Numbered from the stretch's first letter, positions 54,012 to 64,000 are shown. The stretch: DNA of 64,000 nucleotides from Phocaeicola vulgatus ATCC 8482 (GCF_000012825.1 NC_009614.1:2790001-2854000), one strand, 5' to 3'. The notes: generated from the letters alone by a model not told the origin. Made by a program: numbers and translations.

Positions 54012-57000
54012 TTAGAATGTAAATTTAACGTTGAAACCAATATTACGTGTAGTCGGCATGCCGAAAACATCAACGCCCTGCAGAGTATTACCTACTGATA
54101 AAGTTGCATCCGGGTCAAATGGAGCATCTTTGTACAAAAAGAATAAGTTACGTGCAACCAATGTGAGATCTAATCCTTTGATGAATTTGGTTTTGGCAAG
54201 GAGGGTTTCCGGGAATGAATAGCCTAGTGTCAATTCTCGTAAGCGTACATTCGTTGCATCATACATATAGTATTCTGAGATGCCGTTACGTCCTCCGACT
54301 GTACCATAGAAGTTAGGAACATCTTTGAATTGGATGCCTTCATATTCCACATAACCGCGATCACGGGATTCTCCGGATTCTTTGCTGACTCCCATTGCGT
54401 CAAGATGTGCTTGTGTCAATGACATGACATCTCCTCCGATACGTGCATCAATCAAGAAATACAAAGTAAATCCTTTGTAAGTAAAGGTATTGCTCCATCC
54501 TAATAAAGCATCAGGATTAGCATTGCCTAGTAAAGTATTGTTACCTGTAACTTTGATTGGATTTCCTGTCTCGTTTAATTTAATCTTACCATTTTCATCT
54601 CTTTCGAATCCGTTTCCATAAATATCTCCCAGTTTCCCACCTTCTTTTACCCACATGTCATAAGCCATGGAGAATCCTTCAGAACCGTAGCGGAATGATT
54701 TATAATCCTTGTGTAAGGAAACAACTTTGTTTCTGTTCATGGACATGTTTACAGCGGTTTTCCAACGGAAATTTTCATTCATCAAAGGAGTACCCTCTAG
54801 TGTCAATTCGATACCAGTGTTACGAATTTTACCTGCATTGATATAACGGAACGCATAAAGTGAACCAGCCGGATTGGCTACTCTTAACAGTTGGTTCTTT
54901 GTATCTGTACGATACCATGTAAAGTCAATTCCGAAGCGATTATTGAAAAACTTCCATTCTGTACCGAATTCAATGGAAGTACTGATTTCCGGTTTCAAAT
55001 CACCACGTTGTTCTATATCGTTTGTTTGGATACTTCCACCACATTGAATGATATCAGCTAAATTGGTGATGCCGATGGGAAGGTCATTGCCGACCTGTGC
55101 AAATGAACCACGGAATTTTGAAAAATTGATCCATTCCGGTAGTTTGATGCTGTTGCTCATAATCCAAGTCAAACCTACTGACGGATAGAAAAATCCATTT
55201 TTCATACTTTCTGTGTTTGCCAGGGTGGAAGACCAGTCATTACGTGCTGTAATATCTAAATAAATAGCATCTTTCCAACCCACTTGTGCTGTACCAAATA
55301 AAGATTGTATAGTACGTTTCGCATCAATTGTTTGGTTGATATATCCCTTTGAAGAGAATATAATATTGGAAACGGTAAATACATTAGGACGATATAAAGA
55401 TGCTGTTTTGGAGTCGATCATTAAAGAATTGGCTTTGCTGACGTTAATGCTGGTTCCTAATGCGGCATTGATGGAAAAATCACTAAAGGTTTTGTTGAAC
55501 ATGGCCATGAAATCACCATATACTTGGAAGTTTTGTTCATCCGACCATACATAGCGTCCGTTAGGTAACCCTGTTTCATCATTTTTTCCGGCAATGTTTG
55601 CTGCTGTTGATGCATACATCTTGTTGTCAAACTTATCACTTACATAGTCTACATTCCCGCGTGCCTGGATACTTAACCAGTCAGTTGCTTTTATATTTGC
55701 ACTGATAGAAGCTAATGCACGGTAACGTTTACTCTTGTTGGTCACACGATTTTTTATCCAGTACGGATTCTGATCCCATTCGCTGAATGAGCCGTCTTCA
55801 TTTTTTGTATACCAATTCTGTAAGTTCATATTGCGGTCAGTATCGAAAACTTCAAAGTTTTCAGCGTAGGGAGCCAGATCGGCACCACGGGGAAAAGAAT
55901 ACAAGCCAACCAGCGGATTCAGATAATAACCACCTCCGACAGGAGTATTACGGATAGTTTGTGTCATCAAACTGGCATTTCCGTCCAATTTTAAACGATC
56001 ATTAAAGAAACTGGCTGTTTCACGGAAAGTAATATTGTGCTTTTGAAGCTTATTTGAGTCCACGATACCTGTTCCCCGGGTATTGGCATAAGAAAAGTAA
56101 GTTTGCATTTTGTCATTACCTGTTTGGAAGGTTAAAGAGTTGATGGCTGTAATACCATTGCCAAACCAATTACCTACGTTATCATAGTCTGTCAGATTTC
56201 CTTTGTCGCCCCAACTGCTGGTACCATCGGCAGTTTGTCCATAATTGTTTTGAAATTCCGGCAGGCTGACAGCATGGTCTACTGTCAGGTTAGAGGAGAA
56301 TGTAACTCTTGACATACCGGCTTTCCCTGATTTTGTAGTAATTAAAATAACACCGTTGGCAGCTTGGGAGCCATAGAGAGCAGCGGCAGATGCACCTTTT
56401 AATATACTCATACTTTCAATATCATCAGGGTTCAAGTTGGAAACACCGTCACCAGAGTCATGGTTGACCCCGTCATTTTCACCTCCCATAACGGTGGCTG
56501 TTGATTCTGTTGTGATATTCAGCATAGGAACGCCATCTATGACATATAACGGTTGGTTGTTACCACTGGCGAATGCTGAACGTGCACCACGGATAGATAC
56601 TTTTGCCGAACCTCCCAGACCGGATGAACTCTTTGTTATTTGCACACCGGCAGATTTACCGGCTAATGAATTGATCATATTAGCGTCCTTTACTTTATTC
56701 AGTTCGTCACCATTCAGTTGCTGAGTGGAATAAGTTAAAGAGGCTTCTTTCTTTTTAATACCCATAGCGGTTACTACAACAGTTTCCAGTTTCAATGCAT
56801 CATCTTCCATTTTAATGGTAAAATTAGTCTTTCCGTTTACTGGAATTATGACTTTTTTATAACCGATATAAGATATAACCAGTTGTGCATCAGCCGGAAC
56901 TTCTAACGTAAAGTTACCGTCAATATCGGTAATTGTACCGTTAGTAGTACCTTGTTGAATAATGTTTGCACCGATAATTGCTTCACCTTGCATATCAGTT

Positions 57001-57428
57001 ATAGCACCTTTAACAGTGATTGTATTTTGCTGTTTTACTTCCTCACGGGCTATATTGCTTTCTTTTGTCAAAACAATGTTTTTACCTTCCATAACATAAG
57101 TGATACCAGTTCCGGAAAAAACTTCATCTAGAATTTCGGATACGGCTTTATTTTTTGCGTTGATTTTTACCTTGCGGCTTAGATCTACATTTTTCTTACT
57201 ATAGACAAACAGGTAATTAGTTTGTGATTCGATGGCAGAAATCAATTGGGCTACCTTCATGATGTTGGTATCCAGACTGACTTTGGCGTTCTGAGAGTGT
57301 ACATCCATACTGAATGCGCTGAATGCTGTGGTTAACAGAAGAATTAAGGTGATCTTCATAGTTCGTAATATTTGTTTAAAAGCTAAACTTTTTGGGCATA
57401 AGTACCCTTCCAAAGAAATTTTTCTCAT
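54012..57428 (-). CDS. SusC/RagA-family TonB-dependent transporter with STN signalling domain
   Basis: I chose ATG 57428 (MRKISLEGYLCPKSLAFKQ), giving 1138 residues. A signal segment (MKITLILLLTTAFSAFSM) is followed by an STN domain (about 50-115; VAQLISAIESQTNYLFVYSK), a carboxypeptidase-like domain (ITVKGAITDMQGEAIIGANI), the SusC plug (LKLETVVVTAMGIKKKEASL) and barrel ending NIGFNVKFTF. STN domains pass a signal to a FecR-type anti-sigma factor, and a fecR gene lies directly upstream. Substrate unknown. Confidence 0.95.
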   Translation of the reverse strand: MRKISLEGYLCPKSLAFKQILRTMKITLILLLTTAFSAFSMDVHSQNAKVSLDTNIMKVAQLISAIESQTNYLFVYSKKNVDLSRKVKINAKNKAVSEILDEVFSGTGITYVMEGKNIVLTKESNIAREEVKQQNTITVKGAITDMQGEAIIGANIIQQGTTNGTITDIDGNFTLEVPADAQLVISYIGYKKVIIPVNGKTNFTIKMEDDALKLETVVVTAMGIKKKEASLTYSTQQLNGDELNKVKDANMINSLAGKSAGVQITKSSSGLGGSAKVSIRGARSAFASGNNQPLYVIDGVPMLNITTESTATVMGGENDGVNHDSGDGVSNLNPDDIESMSILKGASAAALYGSQAANGVILITTKSGKAGMSRVTFSSNLTVDHAVSLPEFQNNYGQTADGTSSWGDKGNLTDYDNVGNWFGNGITAINSLTFQTGNDKMQTYFSYANTRGTGIVDSNKLQKHNITFRETASFFNDRLKLDGNASLMTQTIRNTPVGGGYYLNPLVGLYSFPRGADLAPYAENFEVFDTDRNMNLQNWYTKNEDGSFSEWDQNPYWIKNRVTNKSKRYRALASISANIKATDWLSIQARGNVDYVSDKFDNKMYASTAANIAGKNDETGLPNGRYVWSDEQNFQVYGDFMAMFNKTFSDFSINAALGTSINVSKANSLMIDSKTASLYRPNVFTVSNIIFSSKGYINQTIDAKRTIQSLFGTAQVGWKDAIYLDITARNDWSSTLANTESMKNGFFYPSVGLTWIMSNSIKLPEWINFSKFRGSFAQVGNDLPIGITNLADIIQCGGSIQTNDIEQRGDLKPEISTSIEFGTEWKFFNNRFGIDFTWYRTDTKNQLLRVANPAGSLYAFRYINAGKIRNTGIELTLEGTPLMNENFRWKTAVNMSMNRNKVVSLHKDYKSFRYGSEGFSMAYDMWVKEGGKLGDIYGNGFERDENGKIKLNETGNPIKVTGNNTLLGNANPDALLGWSNTFTYKGFTLYFLIDARIGGDVMSLTQAHLDAMGVSKESGESRDRGYVEYEGIQFKDVPNFYGTVGGRNGISEYYMYDATNVRLRELTLGYSFPETLLAKTKFIKGLDLTLVARNLFFLYKDAPFDPDATLSVGNTLQGVDVFGMPTTRNIGFNVKFTF

Positions 57429-57579
57429 ATCTTTGTAATGTGTTAAGTTAATAAATTTGATTAAGGTCAATTGTTAGCTGTCGAATCGGGGAGTATGGGG
57501 GTACTTTCCGATTCTTTTTTCAAAGGTTTTTATGTAATCATAACAGTTCATTTTTTAAGGTTAAACTTCTATTGTGATT

Positions 57580-58506
57580 TTATTCTATGGTTATCTTGTT
57601 ATGTTCGTTATCAATATTGTATTTAAACGGATGGTCTTTTTGTATAACTTTTAGTATATGCTCTATGCCGTCCAAATCTTTGAATTTACCAGTGCAGCGG
57701 TAGTTCTCTAAGATTTTAGGATTCTTCACTGTTATCTTATAATTATAATATAGAGCAATCTTGTCCAGTAACTCTTTAAACGGAACATCATCGAAATAAT
57801 AAATGCCTTGCATCCATGCCAAAGCATTGTTACTGCTCATTTCGCCCGTTTTGTATTTGCCGTTTTCCATTGAGAAATACTTTCCTTTTGTCAGGCTGGT
57901 AATTGGCTTTTCTTCTTTTGCATTGTTGGTAAGCAAGTTGATGGAACCTTCTATCAGTCTGGCTATAAAGCTGTTTGAACCTTTATAGGAGCATACATCG
58001 AATTTTGTTCCGGTGACTTGCACCTTTATGTTTTCTGTCTGCACATAAAAAGGAATCTCCTTATTGTGTGCCACCTCGAAATAGGCTTCTCCGTCTAACG
58101 TGACTTTACGGTCTTTTTTACCGAAGTTTTCATCATAAGTTAGTGTGGTTTGGGAATTCAACCATACTACAGAACCGTCAGGAAGATCCATCTGTGCACG
58201 TTGACCTGCTGGAATACGGATGGTTTGTGACAATTGTTGTTTAGGTTTATGCATATGTGGCAAATCCATTACAAAAACAATAGCCAGCATGGCGGCAATG
58301 GCAATCAGTGGGTACAGGTACAGATGCCCTTTCGGTTTCCGTTGTATGTTCGAACCGTCAGAAAAAAGGGTTACATCAAACAGCATTCGCTCTTTTAGAA
58401 AGTGTTCCTTGTTTTCTACACTGCTTTCTACCCATTCCACAATCTGGTTTTCCTCTTTTTCGGTGGTTTCTCCTCTGAAATATTTATGTAGCAATTCGGT
58501 TTTCAT
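57580..58506 (-). CDS. FecR-family anti-sigma factor
   Basis: I chose ATG 58506 (MKTELLHKYFRGETTEKEE), 308 residues. It has a cytoplasmic N-terminal part, a membrane segment near 65-85 (LYLYPLIAIAAMLAIVFVM), a FecR domain (IRIPAGQRAQMDLPDGSVVW; VTLDGEAYFEVAHNKEIPF) and a C-terminal STN-like DUF4974 domain (PFKELLDKIALYYNYKITV). Such proteins hold an ECF sigma factor until the STN-SusC transporter signals. Usually the sigma gene is adjacent upstream; here only pgk is found. Confidence 0.92.
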   Translation of the reverse strand: MKTELLHKYFRGETTEKEENQIVEWVESSVENKEHFLKERMLFDVTLFSDGSNIQRKPKGHLYLYPLIAIAAMLAIVFVMDLPHMHKPKQQLSQTIRIPAGQRAQMDLPDGSVVWLNSQTTLTYDENFGKKDRKVTLDGEAYFEVAHNKEIPFYVQTENIKVQVTGTKFDVCSYKGSNSFIARLIEGSINLLTNNAKEEKPITSLTKGKYFSMENGKYKTGEMSSNNALAWMQGIYYFDDVPFKELLDKIALYYNYKITVKNPKILENYRCTGKFKDLDGIEHILKVIQKDHPFKYNIDNEHNKITIE

Positions 58507-58665
58507 TCTTTTTGCATTTTGTATATAGAACAGGATAGCTGGAAACAACCCTAGTGGAAAAATGATTTTTTTTTCGATTTTCTCAAAAAAAGTGCTTTTT
58601 ATCCTCTTTTTTCATTTCAAGTAAAATTATTACCCCCCTGACACACTGCTAATAAAAAATATTAG

Positions 58666-58673
58666 TAACTTTG
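58666..58673 (+). promoter_or_regulatory. -7 box of the pgk promoter
   Basis: TAACTTTG at 58666-58673 fits TAnnTTTG and lies 56 bp ahead of the pgk start. No clear -33 TTTG is seen at the right distance. Confidence 0.55.
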
Positions 58674-58729
58674 CAACACCCAAAATAAGCGAGATTGTAT
58701 TTATACACTATAAACAAAAATAAGAGATT

Positions 58730-59983
58730 ATGATGACAATTGACAAATTCAACTTTGCCGGTAAAAAGGCAATTGTCCGTGTGGACTTCAATGTACCTTT
58801 GGACGAAAATGGTAAAATTACTGATGATACTCGTATCCGTGGTGCTCTTCCTACACTGAAAAAAGTGTTGGCTGATGGTGGCAGCTTGATTATCATGTCA
58901 CACATGGGTAAACCCAAAGGTAAGGTAAATGCTAAATATTCATTGAGCCAGATTGTCGATGCTGTTTCTGAAAAATTAGGTGTACCTGTTCAATTTGCTC
59001 CTGATTGTGCGAAAGCCGGTGATGCTGCAGCTGCTTTGAAACCGGGTGAAGTCCTGTTGTTGGAAAATTTGCGTTTCTATCCTGAAGAAGAAGGAAAGCC
59101 TGTTGGCATTGACAAAGAAGATCCTGCATACGAAGATGCCAAGAAAGCGATGAAGGCTTCTCAGAAAGAATTTGCCAAGACTTTGGCTTCTTATGCTGAT
59201 TGCTATATCAATGACGCATTCGGTACTGCTCACCGTAAACATGCTTCTACAGCCGTTATCGCTGACTATTTTGATGCGGACAACAAGATGTTGGGGTATT
59301 TGATGGAAAAAGAAGTTCAAGCTGTTGATAATATCCTGAAAGATATCAAGCGCCCGTTCACTGCTATTATGGGTGGTTCCAAGGTGTCTACTAAGATTGG
59401 TATCATTGAAAACCTGATGGATAAAGTGGATAACTTGATTCTTTGCGGTGGTATGACTTATACTTTTGCAAAAGCTCAAGGTGGAAAAATTGGTAATTCT
59501 ATCGTAGAAGATGACAAATTGGATTTGGCTCTTGATATCATTGCTAAGGCTAAAGCTAAAGGTGTGAATTTGGTATTGGGCTCTGATTGTGTGGCTGCTG
59601 ATGCATTCTCTAACGATGCTCATACTCAGGTTGTTCCTGCAAATAATATTCCTGACGGATGGGAAGGTTTGGATGCAGGTCCTGAAACTCAGAAAGCATT
59701 TGCTGCTGCTATTGAAGATGCCAAGACTATTCTGTGGAACGGTCCTGCCGGTGTTTTTGAATTCGATAACTTTACTGCCGGTTCACGTGCTATCGCTGAA
59801 GCTATCGCAAAAGCAACTAAGAACGGTGCATTCTCATTGATCGGTGGTGGTGACTCTGTAGCTTGTATCAACAAGTTCGGCATGGCTGACCAGGTTTCTT
59901 ATATCTCTACCGGTGGCGGTGCTTTGTTGGAAGCAATTGAAGGAAAAATTCTTCCGGGTGTTGCAGCTATCAAAGGTGAATAA
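58730..59983 (+). CDS. pgk: Phosphoglycerate kinase
   Basis: The 417-residue cytoplasmic enzyme transfers phosphate from 1,3-bisphosphoglycerate to ADP in glycolysis. Motifs: [46 protein letters not shown], the nucleotide-site [11 protein letters not shown] and [13 protein letters not shown]. Two ATGs are in tandem at 58730 and 58733; either may be used. Length matches the family. It is monocistronic with its own promoter and terminator, and codon use looks like that of a highly expressed gene. Confidence 0.98.
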   Translation: MMTIDKFNFAGKKAIVRVDFNVPLDENGKITDDTRIRGALPTLKKVLADGGSLIIMSHMGKPKGKVNAKYSLSQIVDAVSEKLGVPVQFAPDCAKAGDAAAALKPGEVLLLENLRFYPEEEGKPVGIDKEDPAYEDAKKAMKASQKEFAKTLASYADCYINDAFGTAHRKHASTAVIADYFDADNKMLGYLMEKEVQAVDNILKDIKRPFTAIMGGSKVSTKIGIIENLMDKVDNLILCGGMTYTFAKAQGGKIGNSIVEDDKLDLALDIIAKAKAKGVNLVLGSDCVAADAFSNDAHTQVVPANNIPDGWEGLDAGPETQKAFAAAIEDAKTILWNGPAGVFEFDNFTAGSRAIAEAIAKATKNGAFSLIGGGDSVACINKFGMADQVSYISTGGGALLEAIEGKILPGVAAIKGE

Positions 59984-60002
59984 TTAATTTTCTGCTATAT
60001 AT

Positions 60003-60036
60003 AAAAAAGGCAGCCTTTTCGAAAGCTGCCTTTTTT
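60003..60036. terminator. Bidirectional terminator between pgk and the porin-like gene
   Basis: AAAAAAGGCAGC pairs with GCTGCCTTTTTT around a 10-nt centre, giving a stem with a T-run in either direction. It lies between convergent pgk and the porin-like gene. Confidence 0.85.
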
Positions 60037-60057
60037 ATATTCTTTATTTTGTACTTT

Positions 60058-61272
60058 TCAGAACATGAACAAAACTGTTGCTACCAGTCTGTTGTTTGAA
60101 ACAGAATGAGTATCAATAATTTTTCCGTTAGAACTTTTCATGGAACCATACCATGCGGAAGTAAGATTGTATTCAACTCCCAATTTCCAGTGAGGCACAT
60201 TATAGGTTAGTTCTGCGCTGGTGCTTACCAATTGGTCTACATTGGTTCCTGTACCATACATTTTACTTATTTCGTCACTCGTTCCTAAATTTTTCATATA
60301 ACCTAAAAAAACAGCCGGTTTCCATTTCTTACCGTATGCAATGTTCAGCCATGAACTAGAATTCCGGTTGGGGGAATACTCTTGTTCTCCCGTACGGGCA
60401 TCAGTGGATTTTACACCGTATCCGCCCAGCATGGATACTTGTGTAAGATTGGAACCCAAAATACTTTTTGCTGCCACATACCATAGAGGAGAAGTATATT
60501 TCATGTGAACTTCGTAAGACAGGGCAGTGACACGTTCATCCACTTTGTAAACTTCATCTTCTACTACCGATTGAGTACGAGGTTTTAATGAAATCATTTC
60601 AATGCCTGCTCCCACTAGCCAGTTGCTTCTTTTGTAATCTGCACCAATATAGATTTCGGGTATACAACTTTCTTTTATGTATTTCTGGCTTTTCCCATCA
60701 GGACCTTGAGACAGGTATTGGGATTGCCAAATAGCCGCGCCTGTCAGTTGTATATCACCAGCTTTGTAGCGGAATCGTATTTGTGGGGCACGGCTGAACG
60801 GTTGGAAAGGAGCTCCCATATTCAGATTCAGAATTTGTGGAGCAACGTCACCATATAACGGATGCCAGGTTTGTCCCAACAGTAAAGACGGTTTTCCCCA
60901 ATCAAGGTTTAAATAGGCATGGCGCAGACGTACAGTGGAGAAGGTTGTTCCTGATCCGCGGAAGTCCATTTCTACTTTTGCGGAGGTTTTTGCTCTTCCC
61001 AACTTGGGACCTTGCACATCTATTCCCAAACGGGTATATAAAGTATAAAAGCTTCCATTGGCTGTCGCATTCAGGTCTTTACCTGTTGCATCGTACACTT
61101 TATCTTTAGGATACATATAGAAGAGCCCGTCAACAGTTTCTTCATTGGCACGACTATTGTAATAGAAGTCGGTGCGGATTTGTCCGTAGAACTTGTAATT
61201 GAAATCTTTGTCTTGAGCAAAACTTTTTGCCGATAGCAGTAAAAATGTGAATAAAAATAAATATTTTCTCAT
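60058..61272 (-). CDS. Porin-like outer membrane beta-barrel protein (DcaP-like)
   Basis: The 404-residue protein has a signal peptide (LFTFLLLSAKSFAQ) and alternating amphipathic strands throughout (FYGQIRTDFYYNSRA; KVEMDFRGSGTTFSTVRLRH; WGKPSLLLGQTWHPLYGDV; ending HSVSNNRLVATVLFMF with terminal Phe). It resembles DcaP-type porins, though the Bacteroidales group is uncharacterised. It probably forms a passive channel. No partner gene is linked. Confidence 0.75.
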   Translation of the reverse strand: MRKYLFLFTFLLLSAKSFAQDKDFNYKFYGQIRTDFYYNSRANEETVDGLFYMYPKDKVYDATGKDLNATANGSFYTLYTRLGIDVQGPKLGRAKTSAKVEMDFRGSGTTFSTVRLRHAYLNLDWGKPSLLLGQTWHPLYGDVAPQILNLNMGAPFQPFSRAPQIRFRYKAGDIQLTGAAIWQSQYLSQGPDGKSQKYIKESCIPEIYIGADYKRSNWLVGAGIEMISLKPRTQSVVEDEVYKVDERVTALSYEVHMKYTSPLWYVAAKSILGSNLTQVSMLGGYGVKSTDARTGEQEYSPNRNSSSWLNIAYGKKWKPAVFLGYMKNLGTSDEISKMYGTGTNVDQLVSTSAELTYNVPHWKLGVEYNLTSAWYGSMKSSNGKIIDTHSVSNNRLVATVLFMF

Positions 61273-61406
61273 ATTTTAAAGGGTTATTATAAACAGTCGG
61301 CAAAATTACATAATTTATTTGAAAATCGCACGTGTGTCTTGGTAAAAGAATTGTGCGCCTCTACATATAAAGTCTGCACCGATACAAATTATTTTTGTTG
61401 CCTCAT

Positions 61407-62246
61407 TCAAGGCAACATTTGAATCTTGTCGTATTCTTCATCGGTTACGGGTTCTAACCATTCATTGGATGTGTTTTCTCCGGAAAGTTCGAATGCAAGG
61501 TGGGCGAACCAACTGTTGGCGGCTGCACCGTGCCAATGTTTTACGTTGGCAGGGATATGGATCACTGTGCCGGGAAGAATCTCAACAGCTGCTTTACCTT
61601 CCTCTTGATACCAGCCACGGCCGGCTATGCCGATAAGCATTTGTCCGCCACCTTGAGTTGCATGGTGGATGTGCCAGTTGTTACGGCAGCGTGGTTCAAA
61701 GGTGACATTGGAAATGCTTGCCTGTTCACGAGAGATAGGGGCGAGGTAACTGTTACCAGTGAAATATTGTGCATAAGCGGTGTTTGGTTCTCCGATAGGA
61801 AAAATCATTTCGCGTTGGAACGTTGTTTTTTCATCTTTATCTTTACAAGAGATATCTTCATTCCATACTTCTTTGGCAAGACGGAATGCCGCCCATGCTT
61901 TCGGCCATCCTGCATAGAAGCCGATGTGAGTGATGATCTCTGCAATTTCCGTACGCGTAATACCGTTGTTTTTGGCTGATTGGAGATGGAATGTAAGCGA
62001 ACTGTCCGTTATTCCTTGACTGATGAGTGAGGTGATTGTGACTAAACTGCGGTCACGAAGACCGAGTTGCTCGGTGCGGCTCCACACTTCTCCAAAAAGA
62101 ATGTCGTCATTAAGTTCTGCGAATTTAGGAGCAAATGTTCCTAATTGGTCGCGTCCTGCTGTCTGTTTGATCTTTTTTTGTGCCATACTGGTTGTTGTTA
62201 AAATACTGAATATTAAAAGTAAAATGACTTTGTTCATAGCGTTCAT
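61407..62246 (-). CDS. Carboxymuconolactone decarboxylase-cupin fusion protein
   Basis: The 279-residue protein has a signal peptide (VILLLIFSILTTTSMAQ; MNKV at 62237 is an alternative start). Residues about 35-130 form a carboxymuconolactone decarboxylase/AhpD-like domain (GEVWSRTEQLGLRDRSLVTI; ITHIGFYAGWPKAWAAF). Residues about 165-255 form a cupin with metal ligands in CRNNWHIHHATQGGGQML and PGTVIHIPANVKHWHGAA. The CMD part lacks the usual AhpD CxxC. Fusions of these domains are frequent in gut bacteria but unassigned. Confidence 0.85.
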   Translation of the reverse strand: MNAMNKVILLLIFSILTTTSMAQKKIKQTAGRDQLGTFAPKFAELNDDILFGEVWSRTEQLGLRDRSLVTITSLISQGITDSSLTFHLQSAKNNGITRTEIAEIITHIGFYAGWPKAWAAFRLAKEVWNEDISCKDKDEKTTFQREMIFPIGEPNTAYAQYFTGNSYLAPISREQASISNVTFEPRCRNNWHIHHATQGGGQMLIGIAGRGWYQEEGKAAVEILPGTVIHIPANVKHWHGAAANSWFAHLAFELSGENTSNEWLEPVTDEEYDKIQMLP

Positions 62247-62470
62247 ATTTTAAGTCTTTCAATATAAATTCTATGTACAAAAGTATGGAGTTGAAAAAAA
62301 TAAGATTGTACCCGGATTACAGATTTTTATACCATTTTTCCTGTTTCGTTTGTTGTGCTTTTTAAAATGAAATTCCATTGTCATCCGGCTAAGTTTTCAA
62401 TCAGGAAATAGAAAACAAGGTTTTGAGCCGGATTACAATGGAATTCAATTCTCCTTATATAAATAGGTAA

Positions 62471-64000
62471 TTAATAGATTTCTATTTCGTCCAAAGCTAT
62501 TGTGCTGGGTACCTCGCTTTTATCATGAGGGCTATAGCAATCAATTCCATTGCGTATTTTACCTCCGCTTGTAAATTCTATTTTTACCTTCACCGCTTCT
62601 TGTGCCGGAAATTCTATTTCTTCATCGAAGCCTCTGAACGTATTTTCTTTGATATCGTAAGTGAATTCTTTTTCGGCTACTTTCTCGAATTTGTTGTCTA
62701 AAGAGGAAACATAGACTACAGCTTTGCTCACCGGCAATATTCCACCTGCTGCATTATACAATGTACCGAATCTGATTTTACGGATAGTGGCTTTCTCAAA
62801 GTCTACTATAAAAGTAACTTTGTCATTATTGTCTGGGCTGATACCTACCCACGGGGTGGAGGAGGCATTATTTCCACGTTTTCCATTGGTCAGTCCTAAA
62901 GTCACAGTGTCTGCGCCCAATATATCATTTTCTCCTAAAATATCACCTTTCATACCTTTGGGTTCGGGCATGATTTCATATTTTTTCCCACTGATTAAAT
63001 TCTTGTAAAGCTGTTTATGAGTAACCTTACCGATTTGTTTGCCGTTAACGAAAGCAGCGGCTTTCAAGTCGTATGTGCCGTCCAATGGGAATGGACGATT
63101 GTATAAGTTGGCATGTATGGATGGTTGCTCACCATGAGTCGTATAATAGATTTGTGCTCCCGGATAGAATGTTTCCAGCTCTACATTCAGTACACCTTCT
63201 TGGGTAGCACGGGTGTTGATATTTACATCAAAGAAGTTGAGGCAAGGTTTTACGCCCATTGCTTCCAGACGTTGGAAGTCTTCAACCATGCGGTTGCAGA
63301 ATGAAGTAAAATTCTTTTTCTTCATCGGAGTCCAGCCGGTTTCGGATATAGCGATCAGGCGTGGGAAGATTTGATAATCACGGTTATCCTCAGTTGGCAT
63401 ATATTCTGCCCAGCAATTGGCCTGTACACCAATGATGTGCTGTTTTACCAAACTGTCTGCATCAGCCGGTACAGGATTATAGCTGTATGTCTTTTTCAGT
63501 GTGTTGTATCCACCGATAGTAACAGGAGCTATTTCCGGTTCTTCCTGGTAATGGTCAAGGTAAGCGTAAGGATTAGGAGTCATAATAGCATCATGTCCGG
63601 CTTTGGCTGCGGTCATTCCGCCTTCCACACCACGCCATGACATCACTGTGGCGTTGGGGGCAAGCCCTCCTTCCAGTATTTCATCCCAACCGATGATATT
63701 ACGTCCTTTGCTGTTCAGGTATTTTTCCACACGGCTTACGATATAACTTTGTAATTTCTCTTCTTTCGTATGCTTTCTTCCGTCTACGGGATTGGGAGTG
63801 ATGTCATTTTCCAATCCCAGTTCACGTATCAGTTTTTGACAATGTTCACATTGTTCCCAGGCTGTTTTAGGACATTCATCACCACCTATATGTATATAAG
63901 AGCTTGGGAATAATTCCACCACTTCGTCCATGACTCCTTCCATAAACTGGAAGAAGGTGTCGGTAGGGCAGAATACTTGGTCAAACACACCCCATAATTT
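62471..64000 (-). CDS. Glycoside hydrolase family 20 beta-N-acetylhexosaminidase, C-terminal part, cut by window edge
   Basis: The minus-strand frame is open to the right edge (KLWGVFDQVFCPTDT lies at the start of what is visible), about 509 codons. The GH20 catalytic Asp-Glu is in HIGGDECPKTAW; GWDEILEGGLAPNATVMSW and GVQANCWAEYMPTEDNRDY are further family motifs. The C-terminal region (from about 240 of the visible part) has an Fn3/chitobiase C-terminal-like and an F5/8-type beta-sandwich. It removes terminal GlcNAc/GalNAc from glycans, by substrate-assisted catalysis. The N-terminal domain lies outside. Confidence 0.93.
   Translation of the reverse strand, partial: KLWGVFDQVFCPTDTFFQFMEGVMDEVVELFPSSYIHIGGDECPKTAWEQCEHCQKLIRELGLENDITPNPVDGRKHTKEEKLQSYIVSRVEKYLNSKGRNIIGWDEILEGGLAPNATVMSWRGVEGGMTAAKAGHDAIMTPNPYAYLDHYQEEPEIAPVTIGGYNTLKKTYSYNPVPADADSLVKQHIIGVQANCWAEYMPTEDNRDYQIFPRLIAISETGWTPMKKKNFTSFCNRMVEDFQRLEAMGVKPCLNFFDVNINTRATQEGVLNVELETFYPGAQIYYTTHGEQPSIHANLYNRPFPLDGTYDLKAAAFVNGKQIGKVTHKQLYKNLISGKKYEIMPEPKGMKGDILGENDILGADTVTLGLTNGKRGNNASSTPWVGISPDNNDKVTFIVDFEKATIRKIRFGTLYNAAGGILPVSKAVVYVSSLDNKFEKVAEKEFTYDIKENTFRGFDEEIEFPAQEAVKVKIEFTSGGKIRNGIDCYSPHDKSEVPSTIALDEIEIY

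Overview
The window comes from a gut Bacteroidales chromosome, most likely Bacteroides or Phocaeicola. The signs are two SusC/SusD pairs, a hybrid two-component (HTCS) sensor, Bacteroides-type promoters (TTTG, about 20 bp, then TAnnTTTG), an rteABC regulatory cluster, an hmu heme operon and a GH123 enzyme of the type known from B. vulgatus. The species is an inference.

Positions 1-20,100 hold a polysaccharide utilization locus. It starts with the N-terminal half of an HTCS sensor (minus strand, cut by the window edge). Divergent from it run an HU-like DUF4469 protein, SusC, SusD, a GH28-GH43 fusion broken by an in-frame TAG, GH30, GH2, a GH115 alpha-glucuronidase, mannonate dehydratase (uxuA) and a short-chain dehydrogenase probably acting as fructuronate reductase. 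The set suggests import and stripping of a glucuronic-acid-decorated plant glycan, with the uronate routed toward 2-keto-3-deoxygluconate.

Positions 20,200-29,190 look like the regulatory end of an integrative element. They hold rteA-rteB-rteC with a near-perfect sigma-54 promoter and TGTCC/GGACA repeats ahead of rteC, three tandem paralogous genes of unknown function each cut once by an in-frame TGA, a gene remnant, and two small excisionase-like helix-turn-helix genes, the first also cut by TGA. The block ends at a 14-base sequence that matches, from memory, the NBU1 attachment core at the 3' end of tRNA-Leu, followed by a hairpin terminator that fits the chromosomal flank of that tRNA. No integrase, mobilization gene or intact tRNA-Leu is visible, so the other end of the element lies outside the window. 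If it lies to the left, the polysaccharide locus may be element cargo.

Positions 29,190-35,800 (minus strand) hold an OmpA-family protein, a 932-residue collagen-like modular lipoprotein and an AraC-type regulator. Positions 36,036-45,500 hold a heme operon: a calycin-like lipoprotein, then HmuY, HmuR, the giant CobN-like HmuS, HmuT, HmuU and HmuV. Further right are GH123, a TlpA-like thioredoxin lipoprotein, a DUF6705-like protein, a lipoprotein carrying a JAMM motif, a dicarboxylate/glutamate-type symporter, a second SusC/SusD pair with a FecR anti-sigma factor but no adjacent sigma factor, pgk, a porin-like outer membrane protein, a carboxymuconolactone decarboxylase-cupin fusion and the C-terminal part of a GH20 hexosaminidase cut by the right edge.

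Three intergenic arrays of degenerate 21-23 bp units (about 3022, 29,351 and 45,594) recur in unrelated contexts. The most unusual signal is the cluster of single in-frame stops in otherwise intact genes: one TAG and four TGAs, the four TGAs lying within 3.6 kb of the mobile segment.
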